Assembly (NCBI GenBank): GCA_017623605.1
Contig: JAGAOR010000020.1
Coordinates: forward strand, 1-50,353
Direction: 5' to 3'
Length of the DNA stretch: 50,353 nucleotides
Origin: Clostridia bacterium
GTDB taxonomy: Bacteria > Bacillota > Clostridia > Christensenellales > Borkfalkiaceae
The notes below the pieces were generated by a model. It was not told the DNA's origin. It made no database searches and worked only from the letters and a program-made list of their open reading frames with translations. A program made the translations under genes and the position numbers. This document shows, one piece after another, positions 36,019 through 45,330 of the stretch (positions are counted from its first letter, which is position 1; every line of letters starts with the position of its first letter).

Positions 36019-39000
36019 ATGATTTACAGAATTTTCGTAGAAAAAAAAGACAACGTACAGGCAAGAAAGGAGCAAGCGGATATTAAAACGCTGCTCAAAA
36101 TTAACGCGGAAGACTTCCGTTTGATTCTGCGTTACGACGTGGAGGGAATCACGGAGGAAGAATTGAACGCGGCGATCCCGTCGGTATTTTCCGAACCGCC
36201 CGTCGATCACGTGTATTTAGAAAATCTTGAAATCCCCGCGGGCTATCAAGCGTTTGCCGTGAGCTATTTGACGGGGCAATACGACCAACGCGCGGATAGT
36301 GCGGCGCAATGCGTGCAACTTCTCACGAGAAAGGCGCGTCCGGAAGTTAAATGCGCACGAGTATATCTCGTCAAGGGTGTAACGGAAAGCGAGCTTGCGG
36401 CGATTAAAAAGCATATCATCAACCCCGTGGAAAGCGAGGAAGTCGGTTTTGAAAAACCCGAAACGCTTGCAAGAGCGGCGGTGGAGGGCGCGCCTGTGCA
36501 AAACGTGAACGGCTTTATTCAAATGTCGGATAAAGAGATCGCTGAATATCATAAAAACACGGGCTTTGCTATGAGCGTTGCCGATTTGATTTTCGTGCGC
36601 GATTATTTCACGAGCGAAAAGCGCGATCCCACGGAAACGGAGCTGAAAGTAATTGATACCTATTGGTCGGATCATTGTCGCCACACGACGTTTGCGACCG
36701 AGCTCAAAAACGTGAAAATCAATTCGGAAAACACGACGATTGAAAAAGCGTATCACCTCTACGAAGATTTATATCAAGAACTCAATGGCAATCGCCCCGA
36801 TAAATACCCTTGCCTTATGGATTTGGCGACGATTGCGGCAAAGAAATTAAAAAAGGACGGAAAATTAGACAACCTCGATATTTCCGACGAAATCAACGCT
36901 TGCTCTATTCAAATCGAAGCGGAGATTGACGGTAAAAAAGAGCAATATCTCGTGATGTTCAAAAACGAAACGCATAATCACCCGACGGAGATCGAGCCGT
37001 TCGGGGGAGCTGCAACCTGCCTTGGCGGCGCGATTCGCGATCCGCTTTCAGGTAGAACGTACGTGTATCAGGCTATGCGCGTAACGGGCGCGGCAGATCC
37101 CAGAGAAAAGCTGGAAGATACGCTTGCAGGCAAACTTCCTCAACGCGCGATCACGCAACGCGCGGCGGCGGGTTTCTCTTCTTACGGCAACCAAATCGGT
37201 TTGGCTACGGGTATCGTAGACGAGGTATATCACGAGGGCTATAAAGCGAAGCGTTTGGAAACGGGCTTCGTCGTGGGCGGTGCAAGAAAGGAAATGGTAT
37301 ATCGCGAAGCGCCTAAAGCGGGGGATATTATTATCCTGCTCGGTGGCGAAACGGGGCGCGACGGTTGCGGCGGCGCAACGGGTTCGTCCAAAGCGCACGA
37401 TTCCCGTTCGGTGGAAACGTGTGGTGCGGAAGTGCAGAAAGGTAACGCGCTTACGGAAAGAAAGCTCCAACGCTTGTTTTTAAATAAGGAAGCGACGAGA
37501 AAAATTAAAAAATGTAACGATTTCGGCGCAGGCGGCGTGTCGGTGGCAATCGGTGAGCTTGCCGACGGGTTGAATATTGATTTGGATAAAGTTCCTAAAA
37601 AATACGAAGGATTAAACGGCACGGAGCTTGCAATCTCCGAATCGCAAGAACGTATGGCGGTGGTCGTTGCGGAAAAGGACGTGGAAGCGTTCATCGCGCT
37701 CGCCGCGGAAGAAAACCTTTCGGCTACGCCCGTTGCGGTGGTAACGGACACGGGCAGAATGAAAATGTTCTTAAAAGGCAAGGCGATCGTCGATATTTCC
37801 CGCGAATTTTTGAATACCAACGGCGTAAAGCAGGAAGCAAACGTTGAAATTTGCGATAAAAAGACGAATTGGTTTGAGAAAAAATCGGGACTGAAATTTG
37901 CGGAAACGACGGAAAAAATTATTTCCGATCTCAACGTTTGCGCGAAAAAGGGTTTATCGGAAACGTTCGATTCCACGATCGGTGCAAGAACGGTGTTTAT
38001 GCCTTGGGGCGGTAAAACGCAACGCACACCCGCGATCGCTATGGCGGCGAAAATTTGCGGCGGCGAAACGGACGTATGTACGGTATCGGCATACGGCTAT
38101 TCTCCTTATCTTATGGAAACGAGCCCGTTTATTGGTGCGATCTATTCGATCGTTTGCTCCGTTTCAAAAGTGGTGGCAACGGGCGCAAATTATCAAGATA
38201 TTCGCTTAACGCTTCAAGAATTTTTCCAGAGAATGACGGGCGAAGCTAAGGTGTGGGGTGTTCCCGCTTCCGCGCTTCTTGGCGCAGTGTACGCGCAAAT
38301 GGGGCTTGGGCTCGGCGCAATCGGCGGTAAGGACAGTATGAGTGGTACGTTTGAAAGCATTCACGTTCCGCCTACGCTCATTTCGTTCGCACTCGCGCCA
38401 GCAAAGGCAAGCAAATTGATCACAAACGTTTTAAAGGGCGGGGAAACGCTTTACCATTTGCCCATTCCCAAAGATGAAAATTGCGCGCCTGATTTTGAAA
38501 AGTTGAAAACGCTTTACGCGGACGTTTATAAAAATATCGAAAACGGCAATATTACGTTCGCTACGGTTGTAGAAAACGGCGGTATTGGTGCGGCGACGAT
38601 TAAATCCGCGCTTGGCAATAACCTCGGTGTAAAATTCGATATGACGGCGGACGAGCTGTACACGGAAGCCTACGGCGATTTAATCGTTTCTATGAAAGAC
38701 GCAAGCGCGATTTCGGCGAAACGGATAGGGCAGGTATGCGGCGAAGCGTTCGTTTGCGGAAACGAAAGCGTTGCGATCGAAAACGCGGCGAATGCGTACA
38801 TGGGCGCGTTGAACGGCGTATTTGCGACCACCGCTCCCGCAGAGGGCAAAGCGGAAAACTGCGATTATACCAAAGGCGCGAAATATACGAATATCTCCAC
38901 AAAAACAGCCAAACCCCGTGTGTTTATTCCCGTATTTCCCGGTACGAACTGCGAGCTTGACACCGCGCGCAAATTTATCCTTGCGGGCGCGGAAGTGGAA

Positions 39001-39708
39001 ACGGTCGTCGTGCGTAACCGAACGGCGACGGATATTGAAGAAAGCGTAGAACGCATTGTAAAGGCGATTAAAAAGGCGAATATCGTAGCGTTCCCCGGCG
39101 GGTTCTCGGGTGGCGACGAGCCGGACGGTAGCGGTAAATTTATCGCAACGACTTTCCGCAATCCGTATATCGCGGAACAGCTTGAAGAGCTTTTAAACAA
39201 CCGCGACGGTTTGGCGCTTGGTATTTGTAACGGTTTCCAAGCTTTGATCAAGCTCGGTTTAGTACCCTACGGACACGTGAGAGAGCTCACGGCGGAATCT
39301 CCCACGCTGACGTTCAACAACATTTCCCGCCACGTATCGACGATTGTAGACGTGCGCGTAGCATCCAATCTTTCGCCTTGGCTTTCGGCTTGTAAGGTGG
39401 GAGAGGTGTATAAAGTGCCCGTATCGCACGGCGAGGGAAAAATCGTCGCGCCGATCGCCGCGCTGGAAGAAATGAAGAAGAACGGTCAAATTGCCACGCA
39501 ATACGCCGATCTTTCGGGCAAGCCGACGATGCAATCGCCGTTCAATCCCAACGGTTCGACGTGGGCGATTGAAGGTATTACCTCGCCCGACGGCAGAGTA
39601 CTCGGTAAAATGGGACATAGCGAGCGTATTGGCGAGAACTTATATAAGAACGTCGAGGGCGATTTCGATATGAAGATATTCGAGAGCGGCGTGAAATATT
39701 TCAAATAA
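36019..39708 (+). CDS. purL: Phosphoribosylformylglycinamidine synthase, single-chain
   Basis: A 1229-residue FGAM synthase in the long form that carries both the synthase and the glutaminase. The N-terminal part is followed by DTYWSDHCRHTTF, the ATP-binding NETHNHPTEIEPFGGAATCLGG (quoted as one conserved site) and a second synthase half (GKDSMSGTF). From about residue 975 comes the PurQ-like class I glutaminase: VFIPVFPGTNCELDTA, nucleophile Cys in LGICNGFQAL, and catalytic His in VSHGEGKI. Because ammonia for this step is made within the chain, it differs from PurF of the same operon. It starts 3 bases after purD. Confidence 0.96.
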   Translation: MIYRIFVEKKDNVQARKEQADIKTLLKINAEDFRLILRYDVEGITEEELNAAIPSVFSEPPVDHVYLENLEIPAGYQAFAVSYLTGQYDQRADSAAQCVQLLTRKARPEVKCARVYLVKGVTESELAAIKKHIINPVESEEVGFEKPETLARAAVEGAPVQNVNGFIQMSDKEIAEYHKNTGFAMSVADLIFVRDYFTSEKRDPTETELKVIDTYWSDHCRHTTFATELKNVKINSENTTIEKAYHLYEDLYQELNGNRPDKYPCLMDLATIAAKKLKKDGKLDNLDISDEINACSIQIEAEIDGKKEQYLVMFKNETHNHPTEIEPFGGAATCLGGAIRDPLSGRTYVYQAMRVTGAADPREKLEDTLAGKLPQRAITQRAAAGFSSYGNQIGLATGIVDEVYHEGYKAKRLETGFVVGGARKEMVYREAPKAGDIIILLGGETGRDGCGGATGSSKAHDSRSVETCGAEVQKGNALTERKLQRLFLNKEATRKIKKCNDFGAGGVSVAIGELADGLNIDLDKVPKKYEGLNGTELAISESQERMAVVVAEKDVEAFIALAAEENLSATPVAVVTDTGRMKMFLKGKAIVDISREFLNTNGVKQEANVEICDKKTNWFEKKSGLKFAETTEKIISDLNVCAKKGLSETFDSTIGARTVFMPWGGKTQRTPAIAMAAKICGGETDVCTVSAYGYSPYLMETSPFIGAIYSIVCSVSKVVATGANYQDIRLTLQEFFQRMTGEAKVWGVPASALLGAVYAQMGLGLGAIGGKDSMSGTFESIHVPPTLISFALAPAKASKLITNVLKGGETLYHLPIPKDENCAPDFEKLKTLYADVYKNIENGNITFATVVENGGIGAATIKSALGNNLGVKFDMTADELYTEAYGDLIVSMKDASAISAKRIGQVCGEAFVCGNESVAIENAANAYMGALNGVFATTAPAEGKAENCDYTKGAKYTNISTKTAKPRVFIPVFPGTNCELDTARKFILAGAEVETVVVRNRTATDIEESVERIVKAIKKANIVAFPGGFSGGDEPDGSGKFIATTFRNPYIAEQLEELLNNRDGLALGICNGFQALIKLGLVPYGHVRELTAESPTLTFNNISRHVSTIVDVRVASNLSPWLSACKVGEVYKVPVSHGEGKIVAPIAALEEMKKNGQIATQYADLSGKPTMQSPFNPNGSTWAIEGITSPDGRVLGKMGHSERIGENLYKNVEGDFDMKIFESGVKYFK

Positions 39709-39759
39709 CCAATATTTCAAATAACAAAAAAGTAAAGGCTAAAAAGAGGACAATAGGCT

Positions 39760-40512
39760 ATGATAGATATACATACGCACGTATTGCCCGATTTGGACGA
39801 CGGGGCAAAAGGCGAACGGGAAGCGGAAAGGCTTTTACAATCGGATTTTGCGCAGGGTGTGCGCGAGCTCGTATTTACTCCCCATTATTACGGCAAGAAG
39901 CGCTCTTTAGAGAGTTTTCTTCGGCAACGCGAGGAGGCGTTAGAAAAAATCCGCAGGCTCGTGCCTGCGGGTATGAAAACGCGTTTAGGTGCAGAGGTTT
40001 GGCTTACGGGAGTGAACGATCCCTCAAACGAAACGCTTTGTGCGCTTGCGATCGAGGGTACGAAATGCGTACTCGTAGAATTGCCGTTTGAGGAGCGTTG
40101 GAATAAGGGTTTGCTTTTAAAGCTGTTCAGCTTTATTGCGGACACAGGCTATCAACCGATTATTGCGCATATCGAACGGTATCGAGAGATCGTAAAAAAT
40201 CCTACGCTCGTCAATTCCCTCGTGAAAATGGGTTGCTTAATTCAGCTCAACACGGGCGCGTTTTTGGGAAGAAGCACGCAAAAATTAGCGTTCACGCTGT
40301 TAAAGCACGGGTTAGTGCATTGTTTAGGAACGGACGCGCACGACGAAACGGAGCGTCCCCCCGATTATAAACAAGCAAAAGAGCTCGTAAAGTCGAAAGG
40401 CTATTTTAAGGAATGGACGCGCGTACAAACGCGTATGCGGCAAATTTTAAAAAACCAAAGAGTAGAAAATACTTGCACGCCGATTAAAAAAGTGCTTTGG
40501 TGGTATAAATAA
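39760..40512 (+). CDS. CpsB/YwqE-type PHP-domain tyrosine phosphatase
   Basis: A 250-residue manganese-dependent phosphatase of the PHP fold. Metal-binding motifs are DIHTHVLPDLDDG at the start, FTPHYYGKK, a central Glu (GAEVW), IIAHIERYR, and LGTDAHDE near the end. In Firmicutes such proteins dephosphorylate the tyrosine kinase that controls capsule and exopolysaccharide synthesis. No kinase gene is in the window. The N-terminal linker after HTHVLP matches CpsB rather than histidinol phosphatase. No terminator separates it from purL, 51 bases upstream, so partial read-through from the purine operon is possible. Confidence 0.88.
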   Translation: MIDIHTHVLPDLDDGAKGEREAERLLQSDFAQGVRELVFTPHYYGKKRSLESFLRQREEALEKIRRLVPAGMKTRLGAEVWLTGVNDPSNETLCALAIEGTKCVLVELPFEERWNKGLLLKLFSFIADTGYQPIIAHIERYREIVKNPTLVNSLVKMGCLIQLNTGAFLGRSTQKLAFTLLKHGLVHCLGTDAHDETERPPDYKQAKELVKSKGYFKEWTRVQTRMRQILKNQRVENTCTPIKKVLWWYK

Positions 40513-40559
40513 ATAGGCGACTTCGTCAAACGACTTCGTCTAAAAGAATAAAGAATTAA

Positions 40560-40629
40560 GGCTATATCTACAACGCTCGGTTGATTTCTGCCTGCAAAAT
40601 GCTAATCAACTGCTCGTTGTTCCGTAGCC
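40560..40629. repeat. Palindromic hairpin element related to 12011-12055
   Basis: Ends GGCTA/TAGCC, then CAACG/CGTTG, then GTTGATT/AATCAAC form a nested imperfect hairpin of 70 bases. The half GCTAATCAACTGCTCGTT matches the element at about 12029-12047 in 16 of 18 positions. Just upstream, CGACTTCGTC is present twice (40518 and 40531). Confidence 0.6.
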
Positions 40630-40671
40630 CGAAATAAAAAAGAAAAAATAATAAAAAAGGAGATAAAAGTT

Positions 40672-40872
40672 ATGGCGAAAATTACTGCGGATACTTTGAT
40701 TGCCGATTGCTTGCAAATCAACCCCAACGCCCCCGAAATTTTAATGTCGGCGGGTATGCATTGTTTCGGTTGCGCGATGGCGCACGGAGAAACGGTGGCA
40801 GAGGCGGTTGCCGTGCACGGCGAAGATCTCGACGCGCTGCTTGCAAAGCTTAACGAAGGTTTAGAAGACTAA
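40672..40872 (+). CDS. DUF1858 domain protein
   Basis: A 66-residue protein that is entirely a DUF1858 domain. It has ITADTLIADCLQINPNAPEIL, then the conserved MSAGMHCFGCAMAHGETVAEA with Cys31 and Cys34, and a short helix to the end. The domain is often found in anaerobes alone or fused to hybrid-cluster-type and redox proteins, with the CxxC pair thought to be redox active or metal binding. The ATG follows AAGGAG. A strong terminator lies after the stop. A specific role is not known. Confidence 0.88.
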   Translation: MAKITADTLIADCLQINPNAPEILMSAGMHCFGCAMAHGETVAEAVAVHGEDLDALLAKLNEGLED

Positions 40873-40885
40873 TTTCAAGAACAGG

Positions 40886-40925
40886 AAACGGGCGTTCCGA
40901 TGTATAATCGGAACGCCCGTTTTTC
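40886..40925. terminator. Bidirectional terminator between the DUF1858 gene and the AraC gene
   Basis: A 16-bp perfect stem (40886-40901 with 40907-40922), with loop GTATA and T-rich ends on both strands, placed between two convergent genes. Confidence 0.9.
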
Positions 40926-40941
40926 GCGCGCAATTTTTCTT

Positions 40942-41787
40942 TTAAAGTCCGACGCGTTCGTGGGTACGTCGATATTGAAGCGGGGATTGTCCCGTGCGCT
41001 CGCGAAAAAGTCGAATAAAATACGTATAAGAGGAAAACCCCGCCTTTTCCGCGATCATCGTAACGCTTAACGCCGTGGCAACGAGTAGGTTTTTCGCCGT
41101 TTGAATACGGTAATCGAGCAGATACCCGTGCAACGTCTTTTTCGTTGAGGCTTTCATAATACGGTTCAAATGATACGGATGATAATGGAAATGATCGGCG
41201 ATCGTCTGATTGGAAAGTTCGGCGGTCGCATAGTTTTCGCGGATATATTCAATCACGCTTTGCACGAGCGGATATTCTCCGTTAATTTGTTCGCGTAAAA
41301 TTTCCAAAAGTGCAATTTTTGCTCTTGCGGAAGCCTCTTCGGCGTAATAGGGCGGGCGTTGTAAAAACAGCTCCACGCATTTGGATATATGTCGGTGAAT
41401 CGCAAAACCGTTCTTTACGAAAATCGGTTGGGAAAATTCGGTGGGGAGTTCGTAGGAAAGTACTTTCGCAGGATCGAAAGTATCCTCCGTGGCCGTGCCG
41501 AGCGAACGCTTTTTTTCACTAAATCGGTCGGTTAAATCGAGGTTGAGGATATAAATTTTGGTCGCGTCGTTGTTTTTAAAGGTGAACCGGTATTTGCAAA
41601 GAGCGGGCAAGAACACCGCCTCGTTGCCTGAAATAGAATAGTTTTGTCCGTCTGCTGTCAAAACGCCCTCGCCTTGCGCGATATAAAATAAACGGCAATC
41701 GTAGCAAACGCTCGTCTTTTTTGAAAACTTGAAAAACGCGTGTACGTTTGCATAGCGGATAAAAGGATTGATTTGCGTTAAATTCAT
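40942..41787 (-). CDS. AraC-family transcriptional regulator
   Basis: A 281-residue regulator. The N-terminal cupin-like sensor domain (to about residue 160) has alternating beta strands (FYIAQGEGVLTADGQ, AVFLPALCKYRFTF). The C-terminal part, about 185-281, has the two AraC helix-turn-helix motifs, with LSNQTIADHFHYHPYHLNRIMK and the typical final AEKAGFSSYTYFIRLFRERTGQSPLQYRR. It is divergent from the operon beginning at 41972 and is the obvious candidate to control it, probably through a small ligand of that pathway. Its own promoter is strong; a GGAGG site precedes ATG. Confidence 0.93.
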   Translation of the reverse strand: MNLTQINPFIRYANVHAFFKFSKKTSVCYDCRLFYIAQGEGVLTADGQNYSISGNEAVFLPALCKYRFTFKNNDATKIYILNLDLTDRFSEKKRSLGTATEDTFDPAKVLSYELPTEFSQPIFVKNGFAIHRHISKCVELFLQRPPYYAEEASARAKIALLEILREQINGEYPLVQSVIEYIRENYATAELSNQTIADHFHYHPYHLNRIMKASTKKTLHGYLLDYRIQTAKNLLVATALSVTMIAEKAGFSSYTYFIRLFRERTGQSPLQYRRTHERVGL

Positions 41788-41829
41788 TCGTGTTTCCTCC
41801 GTTCGTGCCCATAATCAATGTATAACGTT

Positions 41830-41859
41830 ATTATATAACGGCTTGTCGCTTTTTGTCAA
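41830..41859 (-). promoter_or_regulatory. Promoter of the AraC-family gene
   Basis: On the minus strand TTGACA (41854-41859) and TATAAT (41830-41835) with an 18-bp spacer. Confidence 0.8.
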
Positions 41860-41910
41860 GCGTTCAAGGGCAGATGTTTGTTTTGTTACGTTTTTATGTT
41901 TGTTGATTGC

Positions 41911-41939
41911 TATTATCAGGGAGAAAAATATAGTATAAT
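41911..41939 (+). promoter_or_regulatory. Weak, probably activator-dependent promoter of the 41972-46286 operon
   Basis: A good TATAAT at 41934-41939 but only TATTAT at the -35 position (41911-41916). This is the pattern expected where an AraC-type activator supplies the missing contact. The -10 is 33 bases before the first start codon, with GGAGGGAG in between. Confidence 0.5.
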
Positions 41940-41971
41940 AATTTTGTCAAAGAATAGAGGAGGGAGAGAAT

Positions 41972-42982
41972 ATGCTATTTTCGGTTGGCTATCGCGTACG
42001 GGCAGACGAGAGCTTTGTGGAAGAAATCGTTTCCAGAAAGGATAAAATCCACGAAGTGTATTGCTCGTGGGGCGCGTTTCCGAGCGGCAGAAACGATCAA
42101 ACGCGCAGCGAGGGCTTGACGCCTTGGGAAGCGCAGGAAAAACAGCTTGCCGATTTGGAAAAGATTGCAAGCGCGGGGATCAAGCTTAATCTTTTGTTCA
42201 ACGCAAATTGCTACGGGCATTTGGCGCAATCGCGCGCGTTATTTAACGAGGTAGGTGAAACGCTCGATTTTGCGTCGAAATTCAATCTCTCGTCCGTAAC
42301 GACCACGTCGCCCTTGATTGCAAAGTTTATCAAGCAAAACTTCGAGGGGCTGGACGTGCGCGCTTCGGTGAATATGAAAATCGGCACGGTGCACGGTATG
42401 GAATACGTAGCGGAATATTTCGACAGCTATTACGTACAACGTGAGAAAAATCGCGATTTTACGGCTTTAAAGGCACTTCGCGCTTGGTGCGATCAAAACG
42501 GCAAGGAAATGTATTTGCTTGCCAATAGCGGTTGTTTAAACGATTGTTCGGCGCATACCTTCCACGATAATTTGGTGGCGCACGAAAAAGAGATTGCGAA
42601 AATGGACAACGGCTATGCATTTGAAAGCGTTTGCCGTAAATATTTAAAGCAAGAGGATAAGCGGGAGTGGTTACTTTCGGGCACGAGCTTTATCCGCCCC
42701 GAGGACGTAGAAAAATACGACGGACTCGTAAAAGCGATGAAGCTTGCCACACGCGTACATAACAATCCGACGCGTATTTTGCGGGCGTATATCGACCGTG
42801 GACGCTTCGTCGGGAATTTGGCGGGCTTGCTTGAACCCGATCATTCGGGTACGATCTATCCCTACGTTTTAGAAAACGGAAACGTGGCGGTAACTTATGA
42901 AAACGAAAAAATGAAATATGCGGACGCGGGAAACGCGTTCGTAAAATTGGAGGAGAACTATGCTTACCAGCAAAATGATTAA
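41972..42982 (+). CDS. Peptidase U32-like TIM-barrel protein
   Basis: A 336-residue protein that resembles the U32 peptidase / UbiU-UbiV / TrhP group in layout. A (beta-alpha) barrel pattern is seen with conserved NCYGH, VRASVNMKIG, and a cysteine-bearing LANSGCLNDCSAHTFHDN near the middle, similar to the Fe-S-binding cysteines of that group. It lacks the C-terminal U32 extension. Its function is unknown. It heads the operon behind the regulated promoter, and its end overlaps the next gene by 23 bases. Confidence 0.65.
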   Translation: MLFSVGYRVRADESFVEEIVSRKDKIHEVYCSWGAFPSGRNDQTRSEGLTPWEAQEKQLADLEKIASAGIKLNLLFNANCYGHLAQSRALFNEVGETLDFASKFNLSSVTTTSPLIAKFIKQNFEGLDVRASVNMKIGTVHGMEYVAEYFDSYYVQREKNRDFTALKALRAWCDQNGKEMYLLANSGCLNDCSAHTFHDNLVAHEKEIAKMDNGYAFESVCRKYLKQEDKREWLLSGTSFIRPEDVEKYDGLVKAMKLATRVHNNPTRILRAYIDRGRFVGNLAGLLEPDHSGTIYPYVLENGNVAVTYENEKMKYADAGNAFVKLEENYAYQQND

Positions 42983-44042
42983 AGAGGCGGCGTTCGAAGC
43001 GGGCGCGGATCTTTGCGGTATTGGACCTATGAGCCGTTTTGACGGCGCACCCGACGTAATGAATCCACAATTCCTGTTCCCGAACGCAAAGAGCTGTATC
43101 GCGCTTGCGTTCAGAATTCCGCGGGGCGTACAGAGAGGAATTGAAGAGGGTACGCAATTTTATCAGTACCCGTCGATGGCGTACGGCGGTATTAACGAAA
43201 TTTTCGCACCCGCCGTTTTGTATCACGTTGGAAAGGTGATCGAGGACGAGGGATACGAGGCAGTCGTATACCGTAATACGGGCGCAAGAGGCGCGGTTTC
43301 GGATATGGACGGAACGCCCGGAAACACCCTTTCCCCCGAAGAGCAAATCGAAGTGAGCAAGCACGCGAAAGGGAAAACGGCGCACCACAGAAGTGTACAG
43401 TTTACCCGTCCCGCAGAAGAGGGCAAGCAACCGCCCGATCTTCAATTCCAATTCCGTTTGGCGGCGGTCGCTTGCGGTTTGGGCGAAATCGGTTGGAGTA
43501 AAATGCTTTTAACGCCTGAATTTGGACCTTTGCAACGCGTGGCGTTCATTTTCACGGACGCGGAGCTTGAATACGACGAAATGTATTCGGGTAAACCGCT
43601 TTGCAGAAAGTGCGGCGCGTGCGTGCGCGAATGTCCGGGCGGCTGTATTCCTTCGCTCAAATCGGGCAAGACGGTTACGGTAAATCTTGCGGGCAAGATC
43701 TGCGAATGGGGCGATATTGATATGTGGCGTTGCTATGCGTTCTATACGCACGGCGGCAGACATTATAATCCGTTCGTACCCAAAGAAGTATTTGATAAAA
43801 ATGAGGGCGGTATGCTCGATCTTTTGGAGGGCAAGACGGACGTAGCCAACGAAAAAGAGGTTATGAAAGTCTACACCGCGCTTGAAAAATACTTCCCGAG
43901 CTGGGTAGGTTATAATATGGCAAAATGCGGTGGCTGTATCCGCGCTTGCGTAAGTATGCTTGAAAAGAAAGGCGGATGTATGGAGGGTAGATTTGAAAAT
44001 CCTCTGCGCCACGAAATGAAAGCTTGGAAAATGGACAGATGA
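42960..44042 (+). CDS. QueG/reductive-dehalogenase-like 4Fe-4S protein, paralogue 1
   Basis: A 360-residue protein. The N-terminal GADLCGIGPMSRF and AVLYHVGKVIEDEGYEAV segments are followed by the family core CGLGEIGWSKMLLTPEFGP, then AFIFTDAELEYD. A first ferredoxin-like motif (CRKCGACVRECPGGC) and a second Cys set (KICEWGDIDMWRCYAFY and KCGGCIRACV) follow. These features match the double-cluster domain shared by epoxyqueuosine reductase and reductive dehalogenases. No Tat signal is seen, so it is cytoplasmic. Between the N-terminal part and the core there is an insert with TVRY-free polar residues unlike QueG. The substrate is unknown; cobalamin binding is possible but not shown. Confidence 0.8.
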   Translation: MLTSKMIKEAAFEAGADLCGIGPMSRFDGAPDVMNPQFLFPNAKSCIALAFRIPRGVQRGIEEGTQFYQYPSMAYGGINEIFAPAVLYHVGKVIEDEGYEAVVYRNTGARGAVSDMDGTPGNTLSPEEQIEVSKHAKGKTAHHRSVQFTRPAEEGKQPPDLQFQFRLAAVACGLGEIGWSKMLLTPEFGPLQRVAFIFTDAELEYDEMYSGKPLCRKCGACVRECPGGCIPSLKSGKTVTVNLAGKICEWGDIDMWRCYAFYTHGGRHYNPFVPKEVFDKNEGGMLDLLEGKTDVANEKEVMKVYTALEKYFPSWVGYNMAKCGGCIRACVSMLEKKGGCMEGRFENPLRHEMKAWKMDR

Positions 44043-44425
44043 TAGAAATCAAAGACAATCCGAAAAACGGAAGCGGCTTTGATTCGTTACATACGTTCGG
44101 AAGCTGGAAAGTCGCGTTTATCACTTTTGGGAAACAATACGGAGATTTAAGCGAATTAAAAATCGTAAAACGGCACACGCAAACGGACGAAGTGTTCGTA
44201 CTCGTCAAAGGCGAAGCGACGTTATTTTCAGCGGACGGGAACGAGAATCTGACGGCTACGTTTTTGGAAAAGGAAAAATTGTATAACGTCCAAAAGAATA
44301 CGTGGCATCATCTGCAAGTAAGCGAGGACGCGCTCCTCGTCGTCGTGGAAAACGACGATACGAGCAAGGAGAACACGGAAACGAAAATATTGACGGTAGA
44401 CGAAATAAAGGAGATAAAAAAATGA
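44039..44425 (+). CDS. Small cupin protein
   Basis: A 128-residue single-domain protein with the cupin pattern. The first motif is HTQTDEVFVLVKGEATLF, containing His, Glu and Gly, and the second is NTWHHLQVSEDALLVVVEND with its His. The ATG at 44039 overlaps the previous stop (ATGA). A TTG 15 bases earlier is less likely. It overlaps the next gene by four bases as well, so translation of the group is tightly coupled. It may bind a metal and a small molecule of the pathway. Confidence 0.82.
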   Translation: MIEIKDNPKNGSGFDSLHTFGSWKVAFITFGKQYGDLSELKIVKRHTQTDEVFVLVKGEATLFSADGNENLTATFLEKEKLYNVQKNTWHHLQVSEDALLVVVENDDTSKENTETKILTVDEIKEIKK

Positions 44426-45330
44426 TAACGGCTACGATGATCAAAGAAAAAGCCAAAGAACTTGGCGCGGCGACGTGTGGAATCGGCGATATAAAATATT
44501 TTATCGGCGACGATCCCCAACACAACCCGCTTGAAATTTTGCCGAACGCGAAATGCATAATCGGTTTCGGCTTGCCCGTACCCAAAGGCTTGTACGAGGC
44601 AATGGAAAATCAAAGACAATTTTATAACTATACAAACCTCGGCGTTAAATATACCGACGAGAGCTTTGCGGAAATTTTCCTTATAAAAATGGGCGCAATG
44701 ATTGAAAACGCGGGTTACGACGCGTGTTTGCAAAGAAGCGTTCCCGGCTTTAAGGTAAAGGGAGATAAGAGCTGTAATCCCGAGGTAAGCCGCATTTACG
44801 AATTGCAATTTGCTTCCCCCGTAGCGGAGGGGAAACCCACGCCCGACGTCATAATTGATTATAACAAAGCGGCGGTGGTTTGCGGTTTGGGTAGCGTAGG
44901 CTTACACGGTAAGGTGATCGCGCCCAAATACGGAACGTTTATGCGTTGGGTGTTTATTATTACGGATATGCCGCTTGAATGCGACGAACCGTTCAAAGAA
45001 GATCTTTGCGATAAATGCGGTAAATGCTTGGCGGCTTGTCCCGGCAAGGCAATTTCGGCGGAAAACGGGGTGGATACGTGGCAATGTAGCGTATATTATC
45101 GCGGTGCGCATAAATCCAATCCGTTTATGACGGAAGACTTTTTGAAAGGCGATCCTGAACGCGAAGCGGTTATAAACGGGGAAAAGAAATTTGACGCGGA
45201 AAGTGCGAAAGAAATGCACGCCAAGCTCAAATTCTTACCCCAAACGCACTTTGGATACGTGGCTTGTCTTTGCGGCAAGGCTTGTGAAACGGCGTGCTAT
45301 CATCACTTAAAGGAGATCGGAAAAATATGA
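44422..45330 (+). CDS. QueG/reductive-dehalogenase-like 4Fe-4S protein, paralogue 2
   Basis: A 302-residue paralogue of the protein at 42960. It has LGAATCGIGDIKYF, a shared middle part (LPNAKCIIGFGLPVPKG), the core VCGLGSVGLHGKVIAPKYGTF, and VFIITDMPLECDEPF, which is close to the reductive-dehalogenase wording. The first Cys motif CDKCGKCLAACPGKAI is followed by WQCSVYY and the final CLCGKACETACYHHLK. The ATG at 44422, with AAGGAG nine bases upstream, overlaps the cupin stop by four bases; a longer frame to 44302 lies inside the cupin gene and was rejected. Confidence 0.8.
   Translation: MITATMIKEKAKELGAATCGIGDIKYFIGDDPQHNPLEILPNAKCIIGFGLPVPKGLYEAMENQRQFYNYTNLGVKYTDESFAEIFLIKMGAMIENAGYDACLQRSVPGFKVKGDKSCNPEVSRIYELQFASPVAEGKPTPDVIIDYNKAAVVCGLGSVGLHGKVIAPKYGTFMRWVFIITDMPLECDEPFKEDLCDKCGKCLAACPGKAISAENGVDTWQCSVYYRGAHKSNPFMTEDFLKGDPEREAVINGEKKFDAESAKEMHAKLKFLPQTHFGYVACLCGKACETACYHHLKEIGKI

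Noticed and set aside
44302..44421. Longer N-terminus of Fe-S paralogue 2
   Set aside because: It overlaps the cupin gene in another frame; the family begins at the ATG at 44422, which has AAGGAG.
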